Positions 40,674 through 49,888 are shown, counted from the first letter of the stretch. The stretch is 52,393 nucleotides of DNA from Fibrobacter succinogenes (GCF_902779965.1 NZ_CACZDK010000024.1:1-52393); one strand, 5' to 3'. Made by a program: numbers and translations. Notes: generated by a model from the letters alone, not told the origin.

Positions 40674-42092
40674 CTAGCTTATTCTTCTTCTTCTATTTGC
40701 CGGGAACCGGTCATAGAATCGTTTCTTGTCTTCGTACATGTTGTTGTCTGCTTCGTGCAAGGCTCTGCGAATCTTGCCTCCGTGTTCGTCGTAATAGAAG
40801 CCGATTGCAAAACTGACTTTGCCCGGAATCATTGAGTCCTGACGGAGCTTTTCGACTTTAGCTTCAAGATCCTCTTTAGGCTGGTTGGTGGCAATAACGA
40901 GAAACTCGTCGCCGCCGGCACGGTAACAATCGCAACCGATGAATGTATCTCTCAAAAGATGAGCTGCGCTTTTCAATAATTCGTCGCCTGCATCATGCCC
41001 TTGGCTGTCGTTTATCGGTTTGAGGCCGTTCAAGTCCGCAAAGATTACCGCCAGGGAATCGTATGAAACTTCGCCCTTTATGAACTTCGAAATTTTGTTG
41101 TTCATGGAGTTGCGGTTCAATAGTCCTGTCAGAAGATCCTGGTTGCTGAGAACTTCAAGTTGGTTCAAAAGCCGATAGTTAGCAATTTCAGAGGCGATGA
41201 AAAATGACGAAAGCTCAAGCGTTTCCTTGATGTTCACCGTATTCGATGTGTCGAAGTTAGTGACCAAGATAAAGCCTAAGAGTGTCCCTGTATATTGGAG
41301 CGGTAGAAGCGCCACGGTTTCGATTTTTTCTTTGACGAGCAAATCGTACCACTTTGGGTTGGTTTCGCGGATAAGCTCAAGGTCTCTGCTGTTTGCTATC
41401 ATCAAACAGTACCTTCCGCGGAGTTGTTTAATCCAAGACCTAGCGTATTCTGTAAAGTCTACGTGTTTTAAATCTCGGATAGAATGTTGGTTTAATCCTG
41501 GTTTCAAGGAATCGCTAAATACGGACCAGGTGTTTTCGTTGAAATCCGTTAGCAGAACGCAGCAATAGCTGGCACCACAAATATTGCGGATGTCCTCGAT
41601 AACTTCGTCCATAGTTTTGTGCAAATCTTTAGTACCACGGAGTTTTATGCAGGTTTGCAAAACGCTAGAAGAAGTCTTTGACGATATGTTCGACATTTCG
41701 TCAAGATTTTCTTCGAACGATAGTTCCTGCGAAAAAGTACAGTATGCCTTTTCGGGATCCTCGATATTGAGAGGCATCATGTTCATGTTGATGCTGAAAT
41801 CATAATATTCGGGGCGGATATAGGCATGAATGGGCTTTTTCTTGATTGCGCATTCGTAGCAGAAGTTCTCGAAATTGAGTTCCTTCTTCATGTAATGTTC
41901 ATAGCGTCGACCGGGGACGAATTTTTCCTTGAATATTACATTACCATTGTCATCGACTTTTTCCATTGAACGAACATAATCTTCGTTGCCTGCTTCGATT
42001 CGTACCGTCCTGGCCTTGCCATCATTGCGTTTTTCGATCGATACGATACATGTCATCGTGTGGAATTTGTCAACAAGTTCTTGTAGATCCAT
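40674..42092 (-). CDS. Diguanylate cyclase-like protein, subtype A (copy A1)
   Basis: The 472-residue cytoplasmic protein has three parts: a PAS-like N-terminal domain (1-140, with a FCYECA pair of Cys), a GAF-like domain (about 150-305) and a GGDEF domain (about 315-472). The active site reads RAGGDEFLVIA, with FADLNGLKPIND and GHDAGDELL upstream, so cyclic-di-GMP synthesis is likely. The residues where the inhibitory RxxD would be (FIGC) do not match, so product inhibition through that site is not expected. The closing HEADNNMYEDKKRFY is conserved in all five copies. It is the last gene of the A2-A1 stretch, 16 nt after A2. Confidence 0.93.
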   Translation of the reverse strand: MDLQELVDKFHTMTCIVSIEKRNDGKARTVRIEAGNEDYVRSMEKVDDNGNVIFKEKFVPGRRYEHYMKKELNFENFCYECAIKKKPIHAYIRPEYYDFSINMNMMPLNIEDPEKAYCTFSQELSFEENLDEMSNISSKTSSSVLQTCIKLRGTKDLHKTMDEVIEDIRNICGASYCCVLLTDFNENTWSVFSDSLKPGLNQHSIRDLKHVDFTEYARSWIKQLRGRYCLMIANSRDLELIRETNPKWYDLLVKEKIETVALLPLQYTGTLLGFILVTNFDTSNTVNIKETLELSSFFIASEIANYRLLNQLEVLSNQDLLTGLLNRNSMNNKISKFIKGEVSYDSLAVIFADLNGLKPINDSQGHDAGDELLKSAAHLLRDTFIGCDCYRAGGDEFLVIATNQPKEDLEAKVEKLRQDSMIPGKVSFAIGFYYDEHGGKIRRALHEADNNMYEDKKRFYDRFPANRRRRIS

Positions 42093-42108
42093 AAATTTAG
42101 AGGGTTTA

Positions 42109-43518
42109 TTAGCGTTTTTTCAGTTCTGGATGTTTTGCATAGAACTGTTTTTTATCTTCGTACATTCGAACGTCGGCTTCGTGCATTGCAGTGCGAATAT
42201 CGCCGCCGTTTCCGTTATAGTAAAAACCTAATGAGAAACTTACATTGTTAATATCCTGGGATTTATCGTGAATTTTTTTGACTTTTGCTTCAATCCCCTC
42301 TTTCGGCGTGTCGGTGATGATAATCAAGAATTCGTCACCACCGGCTCGATAGACCTCTCCTTCTGTAAAGGTATCCTTCAAAATGTCAGCGGCGCTTTTT
42401 AGTAAATCATCGCCGGCATCGTGGCCCTTAATGTCGTTGACTGGCTTGAGACCGTTCAGGTCGGCAAAGACAACGGCTAATGACTTGTATGAAACATCAC
42501 CCTTCAAGAACTGTGAAACTCTGTTGTTCATGGAATTACGATTCTTGGCGCCTGTCAGAAGGTCCAAGTTGCTAAGCTTTTCGAGCTTGTTCAAAAGCAA
42601 GTAATTCGAAACTTCAGAGGCTATAAAGAATGACGAAATTTCAAGCGTTTCTTTTATCTGTAATAATTTAGATGTATCGAAATTTGTAACCCAAATAAAG
42701 CCAGCAATTCTGTTGTTGAATTCGAGTGGCAACAAAACAAGGCTGTCAATGTTGTTTTGCATTAAGGATGCATGCCAATTAGGATCCAACTTTTTGATGG
42801 TTTCAAAATCGTCTTCGTTTTGAAGCATCAAGCAGTTGCTTCCGGCGAGAATATCGACCCATGTCTTTGCATAGTCGATAAAATCATTGGTTACAATATC
42901 TCGAATGGAATGCTGGTTTGAACCTTCCTTGACGGAATCGCTAAAGACAGAACAGGTGCGTTCGTTAAAGTTGGTGAGCAAAAGGCAACAGTAGTTAGCA
43001 CCGCAAATTTCACGGATGTCATAGAGGACTTCGTCCATGGTTTTTTGCAAGTTTGTGGCACCGCGGAGCTTAATGCAGGTCTTGAGCACTGTCGTTGATG
43101 TTTCGACAGAAAGCTTGGCCATGGCATCGTAGTCCACTTCGGGCGAAATACTTTGCGAGTATGTACAATATGCCTTGTTCGGGTCGTCGATATTCAGGGG
43201 CAGCATAATCAGGTTGATGCAAAAATCAAAGTGCTCCGGACGAATATAGGCGTGAATGGGTTCCTTTTTGACGGCACACTGGTAGCAGAAGTGTTCGAAA
43301 TTCAATTCCTTCTTCATGTACCGTTCATAACTAGTGCCGGGTTTAAAAGGCTCCTTTGTTATAGCGTAACCATCGCGAATGGCTTGTTCCGTTGCTTCAA
43401 TGAATGGCTTATTAGCATATTCGTAAAGAATACGCCCAAGCTTTCCGTCTTTGCGCTTTTCGACGGAAACAATGCATGTCATTGAATAAAATGTATCGAC
43501 GAATTTTTGCAGATCCAT
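42109..43518 (-). CDS. Diguanylate cyclase-like protein, subtype A (copy A2)
   Basis: This 469-residue paralogue has the same PAS-like, GAF-like and GGDEF layout. The N-terminal domain contains FCYQCAVKKEPIHAYI, and the GGDEF site is RAGGDEFLIII with FADLNGLKPVND. No RxxD inhibitory site is present (FTEG instead). LRGATNLQKTMDEV in the linker to the GAF domain is the subtype-A mark (subtype B has LRSTKNF). It begins 2 nt after the stop of copy B3 and is probably translationally coupled. No membrane segment is seen, so the input signal must be cytoplasmic. Confidence 0.93.
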   Translation of the reverse strand: MDLQKFVDTFYSMTCIVSVEKRKDGKLGRILYEYANKPFIEATEQAIRDGYAITKEPFKPGTSYERYMKKELNFEHFCYQCAVKKEPIHAYIRPEHFDFCINLIMLPLNIDDPNKAYCTYSQSISPEVDYDAMAKLSVETSTTVLKTCIKLRGATNLQKTMDEVLYDIREICGANYCCLLLTNFNERTCSVFSDSVKEGSNQHSIRDIVTNDFIDYAKTWVDILAGSNCLMLQNEDDFETIKKLDPNWHASLMQNNIDSLVLLPLEFNNRIAGFIWVTNFDTSKLLQIKETLEISSFFIASEVSNYLLLNKLEKLSNLDLLTGAKNRNSMNNRVSQFLKGDVSYKSLAVVFADLNGLKPVNDIKGHDAGDDLLKSAADILKDTFTEGEVYRAGGDEFLIIITDTPKEGIEAKVKKIHDKSQDINNVSFSLGFYYNGNGGDIRTAMHEADVRMYEDKKQFYAKHPELKKR

Positions 43519-43520
43519 AT

Positions 43521-44939
43521 TTAGCGCTTCCTGTTTTCTGGGAATTTTGCATAAAATTGCTTTTTATCTTCGTACATACGAGTATCCGCTTCTCGCATAG
43601 CTGCACGGATATCGCCATGGTTTTCGTCGTAATAAAAGCCGACTGCAAAACTGACTGGGTGTTCTGGATCGTATGCCCTTTGACGCAATGCTTCGATTTT
43701 TGTCTCGATGTCTTCTTTGGGCTTGTCCATGGCTATAACCACGAATTCGTCGCCACCGGCGCGGTAAATTTCGCAGTCGGTGAATATATCCATCAATGCC
43801 TTTGCAGCGTTCTTAAGGAGCTGGTCGCCCGCATTGTGGCCAGCTCCGTCGTTTACGGTTTTGAGGCCGTTCAAGTCTGCAAAGACTATTCCGTATGCGT
43901 CTGGAACGCGCTCGCGACCACTTACAATCTTGAGGACGCGGTTGTTCATGGCATTGCGGTTCTTGACGCCTGTCAAAAGGTCTGTGGAACTCAACATTTC
44001 CAGTTTTTGTAACAACTGGTAGTTCACAATTTCAGAAGCAATAAAGAACGTCGTCAGTTCAAGGGTTTCCTTGATGTGGTCGGTATCTTTAATGTCGAAA
44101 TTTGTAGACCAGATAAAGCCGATGACTTCGTTGTTGTACTGGAGCGGGAAAAGAACGATGCTATCGATTCCTGCATCTCGCATGGATTTGCACCAGCGAG
44201 GATTGCGTGCTCTGACAGCTTCCATATCGGATTCGTTTTTGATGATAAGGCAGTTGCTACCACCAATTGTATCCATCCAAGTTTTAACAAGGTCTGTAAA
44301 TGCATCATTTAGGTAATCTAAGAGCGTTCGCTTATCCACGTGAGGATCGCAACTTTCGCTTAGCAATGAACATTTGTTTTCCTTAAAGTCCGTCAACATG
44401 ATGCAGCAGAAGTTTGCAGCGCAGATGACACGGATATCGCGGATAACTTCGTCCATGGTCTGGAGGAAGTTCTTGGTGCTGCGAAGCTTGATACAAGTCT
44501 TCAGGACGTCCGAGGTCGTTTTTGCAGAAAGGTTTGCCATCTGCTCTACGCTAGCTTCGGTCGAAACTTCTTGCGTGTAGGTGCAGTAGCACTTGTTCGG
44601 ATCGTTAAATTCGAGAGGTAGGCTAAATATGTTGAACCACACATCGAACCTGTCGGGATGGATATAGGCGTGCATCGGCTTCTTGAGGACCGCGCTGTTG
44701 TAAATGAAATGCTCGAAGTTCAAGTCTTTGGGTATATACTTGGTATATTCTTGGCCGGGCACGAACTTGTTGCCGAAGGGCATATCGATCGGATTTTCGC
44801 TGCTTCTTTCGTAAGACGAAACGTAAGCTTTGTTCCCGACTTCTATGCGCATTGTTCCATAGCTTCCGTCGGGGTTCTTTTCAACAGACATGATACAGGT
44901 CATTGAGTCGAACTGGTTAACGTATTCCTGTAGATCCAT
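43521..44939 (-). CDS. Diguanylate cyclase-like protein, subtype B (copy B3)
   Basis: This 472-residue paralogue has FEHFIYNSAVLKKPMHAYI in place of the two-Cys motif of subtype A, and LRSTKNFLQTMDEVI. Its GGDEF site RAGGDEFVVIA, with GRERVPDAYGIVFADLNGL upstream, carries a short insertion found only in subtype B. It is the first gene of a B3-A2-A1 transcription unit. AAGGAG lies 6-7 nt before the ATG, and the promoter region 44940-45085 is shared with a divergent gene. Confidence 0.93.
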   Translation of the reverse strand: MDLQEYVNQFDSMTCIMSVEKNPDGSYGTMRIEVGNKAYVSSYERSSENPIDMPFGNKFVPGQEYTKYIPKDLNFEHFIYNSAVLKKPMHAYIHPDRFDVWFNIFSLPLEFNDPNKCYCTYTQEVSTEASVEQMANLSAKTTSDVLKTCIKLRSTKNFLQTMDEVIRDIRVICAANFCCIMLTDFKENKCSLLSESCDPHVDKRTLLDYLNDAFTDLVKTWMDTIGGSNCLIIKNESDMEAVRARNPRWCKSMRDAGIDSIVLFPLQYNNEVIGFIWSTNFDIKDTDHIKETLELTTFFIASEIVNYQLLQKLEMLSSTDLLTGVKNRNAMNNRVLKIVSGRERVPDAYGIVFADLNGLKTVNDGAGHNAGDQLLKNAAKALMDIFTDCEIYRAGGDEFVVIAMDKPKEDIETKIEALRQRAYDPEHPVSFAVGFYYDENHGDIRAAMREADTRMYEDKKQFYAKFPENRKR

Positions 44940-45085
44940 AACATCTCCTTCATGGCAAAAAGGACCTTCATAAAAATAATATGAAATGATTGATTTGGGT
45001 GTGTTTTATGTCTCTTTTTTTCATAAATTTGACCCCAAAAGGGTGATATTCCTCACATTTTGTAAGATTTCTGTATTTGTTGCTT

Positions 45086-45502
45086 ATGATTCATGACTCA
45101 ATTTACGATCCGATTCGCAAAAAAGAGGTCCCATTGACCCCCGAGGAACATGTCCGGCAGGCGACCGTGCGTTACTTGCTTGATGTGGTGAAAGTACCCG
45201 AGCATCTGATTGCGGTGGAATTTCCGCTTTCGACGGTTGAAGCGAAAACGGCGGATCGCGTGGATATTCTAGTGCATAATTTCCGCGCGGGTGCGTCTCT
45301 TAACAAGCCATGGCTTTTGGTGGAATGCAAAGCTCCGGGCGAATACACGTGGCCGGTGTTGCAGCAGCAACTGAATAAGTATTTGCAAGTTTTGACGCCG
45401 AGCTACGTGATGCTTGCGCTTGGCGATTGCGTGCGCTTTTTTGCTCTAGATCCAGAGACTCGGCGTTTTATAAAAATTGACAACTTGCCTCTATTCGAAT
45501 AG
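45086..45502 (+). CDS. Stand-alone HsdR_N-type nuclease-domain protein
   Basis: The 138-residue protein matches the N-terminal domain of type I restriction R subunits (HSDR_N_2). EHVRQATVRYLLD opens it, and the PD-(D/E)xK core is RVDILVHNF plus LLVECKAPGEYTWPVLQQQ. Helicase and specificity parts are missing, and no hsdM or hsdS is near, so it cannot be a restriction system by itself. Stand-alone copies are common in Bacteroidota-like genomes and their role is unclear. ATG 45086 is preferred over the upstream TTG codons. It separates two blocks of GGDEF genes and converges with copy A4, 59 nt apart. Confidence 0.85.
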   Translation: MIHDSIYDPIRKKEVPLTPEEHVRQATVRYLLDVVKVPEHLIAVEFPLSTVEAKTADRVDILVHNFRAGASLNKPWLLVECKAPGEYTWPVLQQQLNKYLQVLTPSYVMLALGDCVRFFALDPETRRFIKIDNLPLFE

Positions 45503-45561
45503 CAATATTCGTCCGAAAATATTTGGCGATTTACGAGATTTGTAAAAGAAGAATCTAGAGG

Positions 45562-46977
45562 CTACAGTTTTTTTCTTTTTTCGGGATGTCGTAAGTAGAA
45601 TTGTTTCTTGTCTTCGTACATGCGCACATCGGCTTCATGCATGGCCGTACGGATATTGCCACCGTTTTCGTTGTAATAGAAACCGAGTGAAAAACTTACG
45701 TTGTCTGTATTTTCCGAATTTTCGCGTAGCTTTTGGACTTTTGCTTCGATGTCTTCTTTGGGCTGATCGAGGATGATGACTAGGAATTCGTCGCCGCCGG
45801 CACGGTAGATTTCGCTTTTGCTGAAAGTCAACTTTAGCGCGGATGATGCTTTTTTTAGTAATTCATCGCCCGCATCATGCCCATATTTATCGTTCACGGG
45901 CTTTAGCCCGTTCAGGTCGGCAAATATAACTGCAAGGGATTTGTACTGCACCTTACCGTTCATAAATTGAGAAACTCTATTGTTCATGGAATTGCGGTTT
46001 TGTACGTTTGTCAAAAGGTCCATGTTGCTGAGGTATTCAAGCCTTCCGACAAGCTGGTAGTTTGCAATTTCGGAGGCGACAAAGAATGTAGTGAGTTCGA
46101 GCGTTTCCTTGATGTTTAATGTGTTTGATACATCGAAATTTGAGACCCAAATAAATCCTAAAATGACATTGTTGTACTCTAGGGGCAAAAGCACAAGGCT
46201 TTCGATATTTGCGTTGGTGAGGGATCTATGCCAGTTCGGAAAGTTTTGCTCGATTGTTTCAAGGTCTTCCTTGTTTTTGATGATCAAGCAACTGTTACCG
46301 GCAAGGAGGTGAAGCCATGTCTTTGCGTAGTCCACGAAGTCTTCTGTTATATAGTCACGGACGGAACGATGGTTTGAATTTGCTTTAATGGAGTCGCTAA
46401 ATACGGAATAGGTATGTTCGTTGAAGTTGGTCAGCAGAACACAGCAGTAGTTTGCTCCGCAAATTTTGCGGATGTCTTCGATGACTTCATCCATGGTCTT
46501 TTGCAAGTTCGTGGCACCGCGGAGCTTGACGCATGTCTTCAAGACGTTTTTAGACATTTCTGCTGAAAGCATTGATTCTTCGCTGGACTCACTTTCTTCT
46601 GAAGTTTCCTGCGACAAGGTGCAATACGCCTTGTTTGGATCTTCTATTCCCAGGGGGAGCAATATCATACTTATGTGGATATTGGATTGCTCGGGTTGGA
46701 TAAATGCTTGGACCGGTTTTTGTTCAATGGCGCACTCGTGGCAGCATCGCTCAAAGTCCAAAGCTTTGGGCATGAATCTCTCGTAATTGGAGCCTGGTTC
46801 GAATTTTGTTTCAAAACTTGATTTGCCATTTCCGTTCAGCTTTTCCAAAAATTCGATATATTGCTTGTTGGCTATTTCGATGCAAATATTTCCTGCTTTC
46901 CCGTCATTTCTTTTTTCGACAGAAAGGATGCAGGCCATTGTTTTAAATTGTTCGATAAAATTCTGTAAGTTCTTCAT
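45562..46977 (-). CDS. Diguanylate cyclase-like protein, subtype A (copy A4)
   Basis: This 471-residue paralogue has the subtype-A LRGATNLQKTMDEVI. In the N-terminal domain the Cys pair is FERCCHECAIEQKPVQAFI, and a Ser/Glu-rich run (SEESESSEES) replaces the usual spacer before the GAF domain. The catalytic site RAGGDEFLVII and FADLNGLKPVND are intact, with no RxxD upstream (FSKS). Its ATG directly follows the stop of copy B5 (TAAATG at 46980-46975) with no Shine-Dalgarno, so expression depends on coupling to B5. Confidence 0.93.
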   Translation of the reverse strand: MKNLQNFIEQFKTMACILSVEKRNDGKAGNICIEIANKQYIEFLEKLNGNGKSSFETKFEPGSNYERFMPKALDFERCCHECAIEQKPVQAFIQPEQSNIHISMILLPLGIEDPNKAYCTLSQETSEESESSEESMLSAEMSKNVLKTCVKLRGATNLQKTMDEVIEDIRKICGANYCCVLLTNFNEHTYSVFSDSIKANSNHRSVRDYITEDFVDYAKTWLHLLAGNSCLIIKNKEDLETIEQNFPNWHRSLTNANIESLVLLPLEYNNVILGFIWVSNFDVSNTLNIKETLELTTFFVASEIANYQLVGRLEYLSNMDLLTNVQNRNSMNNRVSQFMNGKVQYKSLAVIFADLNGLKPVNDKYGHDAGDELLKKASSALKLTFSKSEIYRAGGDEFLVIILDQPKEDIEAKVQKLRENSENTDNVSFSLGFYYNENGGNIRTAMHEADVRMYEDKKQFYLRHPEKRKKL

Positions 46978-48390
46978 TTAGCGGGTCCTGCTTTCGGGGT
47001 GTATTTCGTAAAAATGTTTCTTGTCTTTGTACATGCGGGAGTCGGCTTCTCGCATGGCGGCGCGGATATCTCCACAGTTTTCTTCGTAGTGGAAGCCTAG
47101 TGCGAAGCTGACGTTGCTTGGGTCTTCCGCCATTTTATGGAGTTGCTCGATTTTGGATTCGATGACTTCTTTTGGGGTTCCCATGAATATAATTACGAAC
47201 TCGTCGCCGCCGGCACGGTAGATTTCGCTTCCGCTGAAAATTGTTTTTAACGTGTCGGCTGCTTTCTTTAGCAATTTGTCTCCGGCGTTGTGTCCGTTAT
47301 TGTCGTTGACGGTCTTGAGGCCGTTTAAATCGGCAAATATGACGCCATAGGAACTTGGCATGCGTTCGCGTCCGGTCACGATTTTGAAAACGCGATTGTT
47401 CATGGCGTTTCGGTTCTTGACGCCTGTAAGGAGGTCTGTGGAACTCAGCATTTCGAGTTTTTGTAAAAGCTGGTAGTTCGCCACTTCCGAGGCGACAAAG
47501 TATGTGGTGAGTTCGAGCGTTTCCTTGATTCGATCGGTATCTTTTGTGTCAAAATTTGTTGCCCATATAAAGCCGATGTTCTCGTGATTGTACTGTAGTG
47601 GGAATAAAACGAGGCTCTTGATTTTGGCTTCTTGCATGGAAGCGTGCCAACGGGGGTTGCGTGCCTTGAGCTCTTCCATATCTATGTTGTCCTTAATAAT
47701 AAGGCAAGAACTTCCAGCAATGGTCTCGGGCCATGATTTAACGATGTCAATAAAAGAATCGTTCAAGAAATCATTTAGTGAATAATGGCCTAGTTCAGGG
47801 GCGGCGCTTTCGCTTAGCAATGAACAAGAGTTTGTCTTGAAATCGGTGAGCATGATGCAGCAGAAATTTGCACCGCAGATGGTACGGATGTCCGCGATGA
47901 CTTCGTCCATTGTTTTGAGAAAATTCTTGGTGCTGCGGAGTTTGATGCATGTCTTAAGAATGTCCGAAGTTGTCTTTGCGGATAAGTTTGTCATTTGGTC
48001 GATGTTGACCTTGGTGGACATTTCTTGAGTGTAGACGCAGTAGCCTTTGTTTGGTACTCCAAAATCAACCGGAACGCTAAAAAGGTTGAACCACATGTTG
48101 TATCGATCAGGATGGACATAGGCGTGCATGGGCTTGTTGAGAACGGCACAGCTATAGATAAAATGTTCGAAGTTCAAGTCTTTTGGAATATAAGCAGTGT
48201 AATCTAGTCCAGGCTGAAATGTCAGATTAGGTCGTCCGTCGTTGAATTCGTTTTTCTGTTCGAAAGATGAAAGGTAGGCCTTGTTACCGGTTTCGATACA
48301 TATTTTGCCGTAGCTCCCATCGGGTTTCATTTCGATAGATATGATACAAGCCGTAGAACCAAATTCATTTATAAATTCGTCTAAATCCAT
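46978..48390 (-). CDS. Diguanylate cyclase-like protein, subtype B (copy B5)
   Basis: The start is ATG 48390, preceded by AAAGGGAGAA; the frame is open to 48441 but those codons lack a ribosome site. The 470-residue protein is a close paralogue of B3: FEHFIYSCAVLNKPMHAYV, LRSTKNFLKTMDEVI and the subtype-B insertion GRERMPSSYGVIFADLNGL. The GGDEF site RAGGDEFVIIF is intact. It is the first gene of a B5-A4 unit. Upstream (48391-48542) no regulatory motif is evident. Confidence 0.93.
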   Translation of the reverse strand: MDLDEFINEFGSTACIISIEMKPDGSYGKICIETGNKAYLSSFEQKNEFNDGRPNLTFQPGLDYTAYIPKDLNFEHFIYSCAVLNKPMHAYVHPDRYNMWFNLFSVPVDFGVPNKGYCVYTQEMSTKVNIDQMTNLSAKTTSDILKTCIKLRSTKNFLKTMDEVIADIRTICGANFCCIMLTDFKTNSCSLLSESAAPELGHYSLNDFLNDSFIDIVKSWPETIAGSSCLIIKDNIDMEELKARNPRWHASMQEAKIKSLVLFPLQYNHENIGFIWATNFDTKDTDRIKETLELTTYFVASEVANYQLLQKLEMLSSTDLLTGVKNRNAMNNRVFKIVTGRERMPSSYGVIFADLNGLKTVNDNNGHNAGDKLLKKAADTLKTIFSGSEIYRAGGDEFVIIFMGTPKEVIESKIEQLHKMAEDPSNVSFALGFHYEENCGDIRAAMREADSRMYKDKKHFYEIHPESRTR

Positions 48391-48542
48391 AAATTCTCCC
48401 TTTCTGCAAAATTTTCTGATCTGATGTAATAAAAATAACACAAAATGTTATAATGGCGGGGGTTCCTAATTATTTCCCGCTGAGTTTTTGCAAAAAAGAG
48501 GGATTTATCACATTTTTTGAAATGCTTAGGCGCTTTTTTAGA

Positions 48543-49841
48543 CTATTGAACGGTTGAAATGACTTCGCCGTCGGCGAGGCGTGTCTTGATGGTGTCGCCG
48601 CTCTTGAGTTGGCTTGCTTTGCGGATGAACTTCCCGTTTGCGTCTAGCGTGAGCGAGTAGCCCTTGGCGAGAGTCGTCTTGGGGTCTGCGTTTTTGACTT
48701 TTTCGCTGACGAGTTCGAACTCAGATTTTGCGAGGTCGAGGATTTTGCGTGTACCTTGCTTTAAACCTTCGTGGTTGCGGTCGAGACGTTCGTGCTCGGA
48801 CTTTATATAAAATGCAGTGTCCTTCTTGATGGAGGCGGCGATGAGCACGTGCTTCGATTTCTCGTTCTGGATGAGCCCGAAAACTTTTTGCTGGAGCTGG
48901 TTTCCCATCGTGCCGAGTTGCTTGTTGTTCTTGGTCAAGAGGTCGCGGGCGCCATCGGCAATGCTTGCCATCGCGTCTGTCATGCGGTTCCAGCTATCCG
49001 TAACGCGTTCCACGAGACGTTTGGCGCAGTCTGTGGGCGTGATGCACGAGAGGTAGGCGACTTCGTCCAAAAGGCAACGGTCGATTTCGTGACCGATTCC
49101 CGTAAAGACGGGGATGGGGTAGTTTGCGACCGCGCGGCAAAGCGCTTCGCTATCGAAAAAGTTCAAGTCCGTCTTGGCACCGCCGCCGCGCACAATACAG
49201 ACAACATCTAAGTTGGGATCACTTTGGAGTTGCTCCAGTGCGGCGATGATGCTCCCCTCGGTTTCGTTCCCTTGCATTCGAGCATAGACGGTCGTGACTT
49301 TGAATGCAAACGGTGAAGCTTCAAGTCGCGTGGTGAAGTCCTTGTACGCGGCCGTGTTTTCGCCGGTAATAAGCCCCACGCGGAGCGGCACTTCGGCAAG
49401 TTCTAGCTGCTTGTTCTTTTCGAGCAGGCCTTCCATCGCAAGGCGCTTCAAGATGGCGCTCTTCGTCAATGCGAGTTCGCCAATCGTGTAAATTGGGTCG
49501 ATGTCCAAGATTTGCGCTTGCAACTTGCCGTATGGGATGTACAGTTCTGCACGCACGAGAAAGTTGACCTTCAAGTCGTGCTTGAGCGTAAACGGCTGCG
49601 AAAGGTTGGATATCTTTGCAAGAATCGCTTCGTATTTGGTGGTGTAGCAGTAAAGGGCGAGGGTGGCCTTCGGCTTCACGTCGCCATCGGCGAAGTCCGC
49701 AATGCTCAGGTAAACGCCCGATGGCTTTTCCGCAATTTGCGAAATGACCCCGTGCACCCAAACCGCAGGTGTTGATTCTACGGTGTTCTTGAGCGAACGC
49801 ATGTACTGCGTGACCGAAAATGTACGAACTTCTTGATCCAT
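48543..49841 (-). CDS. xseA: Exodeoxyribonuclease VII large subunit
   Basis: XseA, with XseB, degrades single-stranded DNA into oligonucleotides. The 432-residue protein starts with the OB-fold segment VWVHGVISQIAEKPSGVYLS. The catalytic region follows with RVGLITGENTAAYKDF, CIVRGGGAKTDLNFFDSE, FTGIGHEIDRCLLDEVAY and TPTDCAKRLVE. A long coiled-coil part leads to the C-terminal KGYSLTLDANGKFIRKASQLKSG. No xseB is visible nearby. The gene is flanked upstream by two dispersed palindromes. Confidence 0.95.
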   Translation of the reverse strand: MDQEVRTFSVTQYMRSLKNTVESTPAVWVHGVISQIAEKPSGVYLSIADFADGDVKPKATLALYCYTTKYEAILAKISNLSQPFTLKHDLKVNFLVRAELYIPYGKLQAQILDIDPIYTIGELALTKSAILKRLAMEGLLEKNKQLELAEVPLRVGLITGENTAAYKDFTTRLEASPFAFKVTTVYARMQGNETEGSIIAALEQLQSDPNLDVVCIVRGGGAKTDLNFFDSEALCRAVANYPIPVFTGIGHEIDRCLLDEVAYLSCITPTDCAKRLVERVTDSWNRMTDAMASIADGARDLLTKNNKQLGTMGNQLQQKVFGLIQNEKSKHVLIAASIKKDTAFYIKSEHERLDRNHEGLKQGTRKILDLAKSEFELVSEKVKNADPKTTLAKGYSLTLDANGKFIRKASQLKSGDTIKTRLADGEVISTVQ

Positions 49842-49868
49842 TTTTTGAGGCTGCCGCCTTTACCTGTC

Positions 49869-49888
49869 ATGCCCGCGAAGGCGGGCAT
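49869..49888. repeat. Dispersed palindrome
   Basis: ATGCCCGC 49869-49876, loop GAAG, GCGGGCAT 49881-49888, preceded by GTC and followed by CTCC. It is almost identical in arrangement to 19706-19726. Confidence 0.65.

Noticed and set aside
45086-45502. Type I restriction-modification system
   Set aside because: Only the nuclease-like N-terminal domain is present. There is no helicase part, methyltransferase or specificity subunit.
40674-48390. Anti-phage cyclic-nucleotide system (CBASS-like)
   Set aside because: The enzymes are GGDEF cyclases, not CD-NTases, and no effector or ancillary gene typical of such systems is adjacent.
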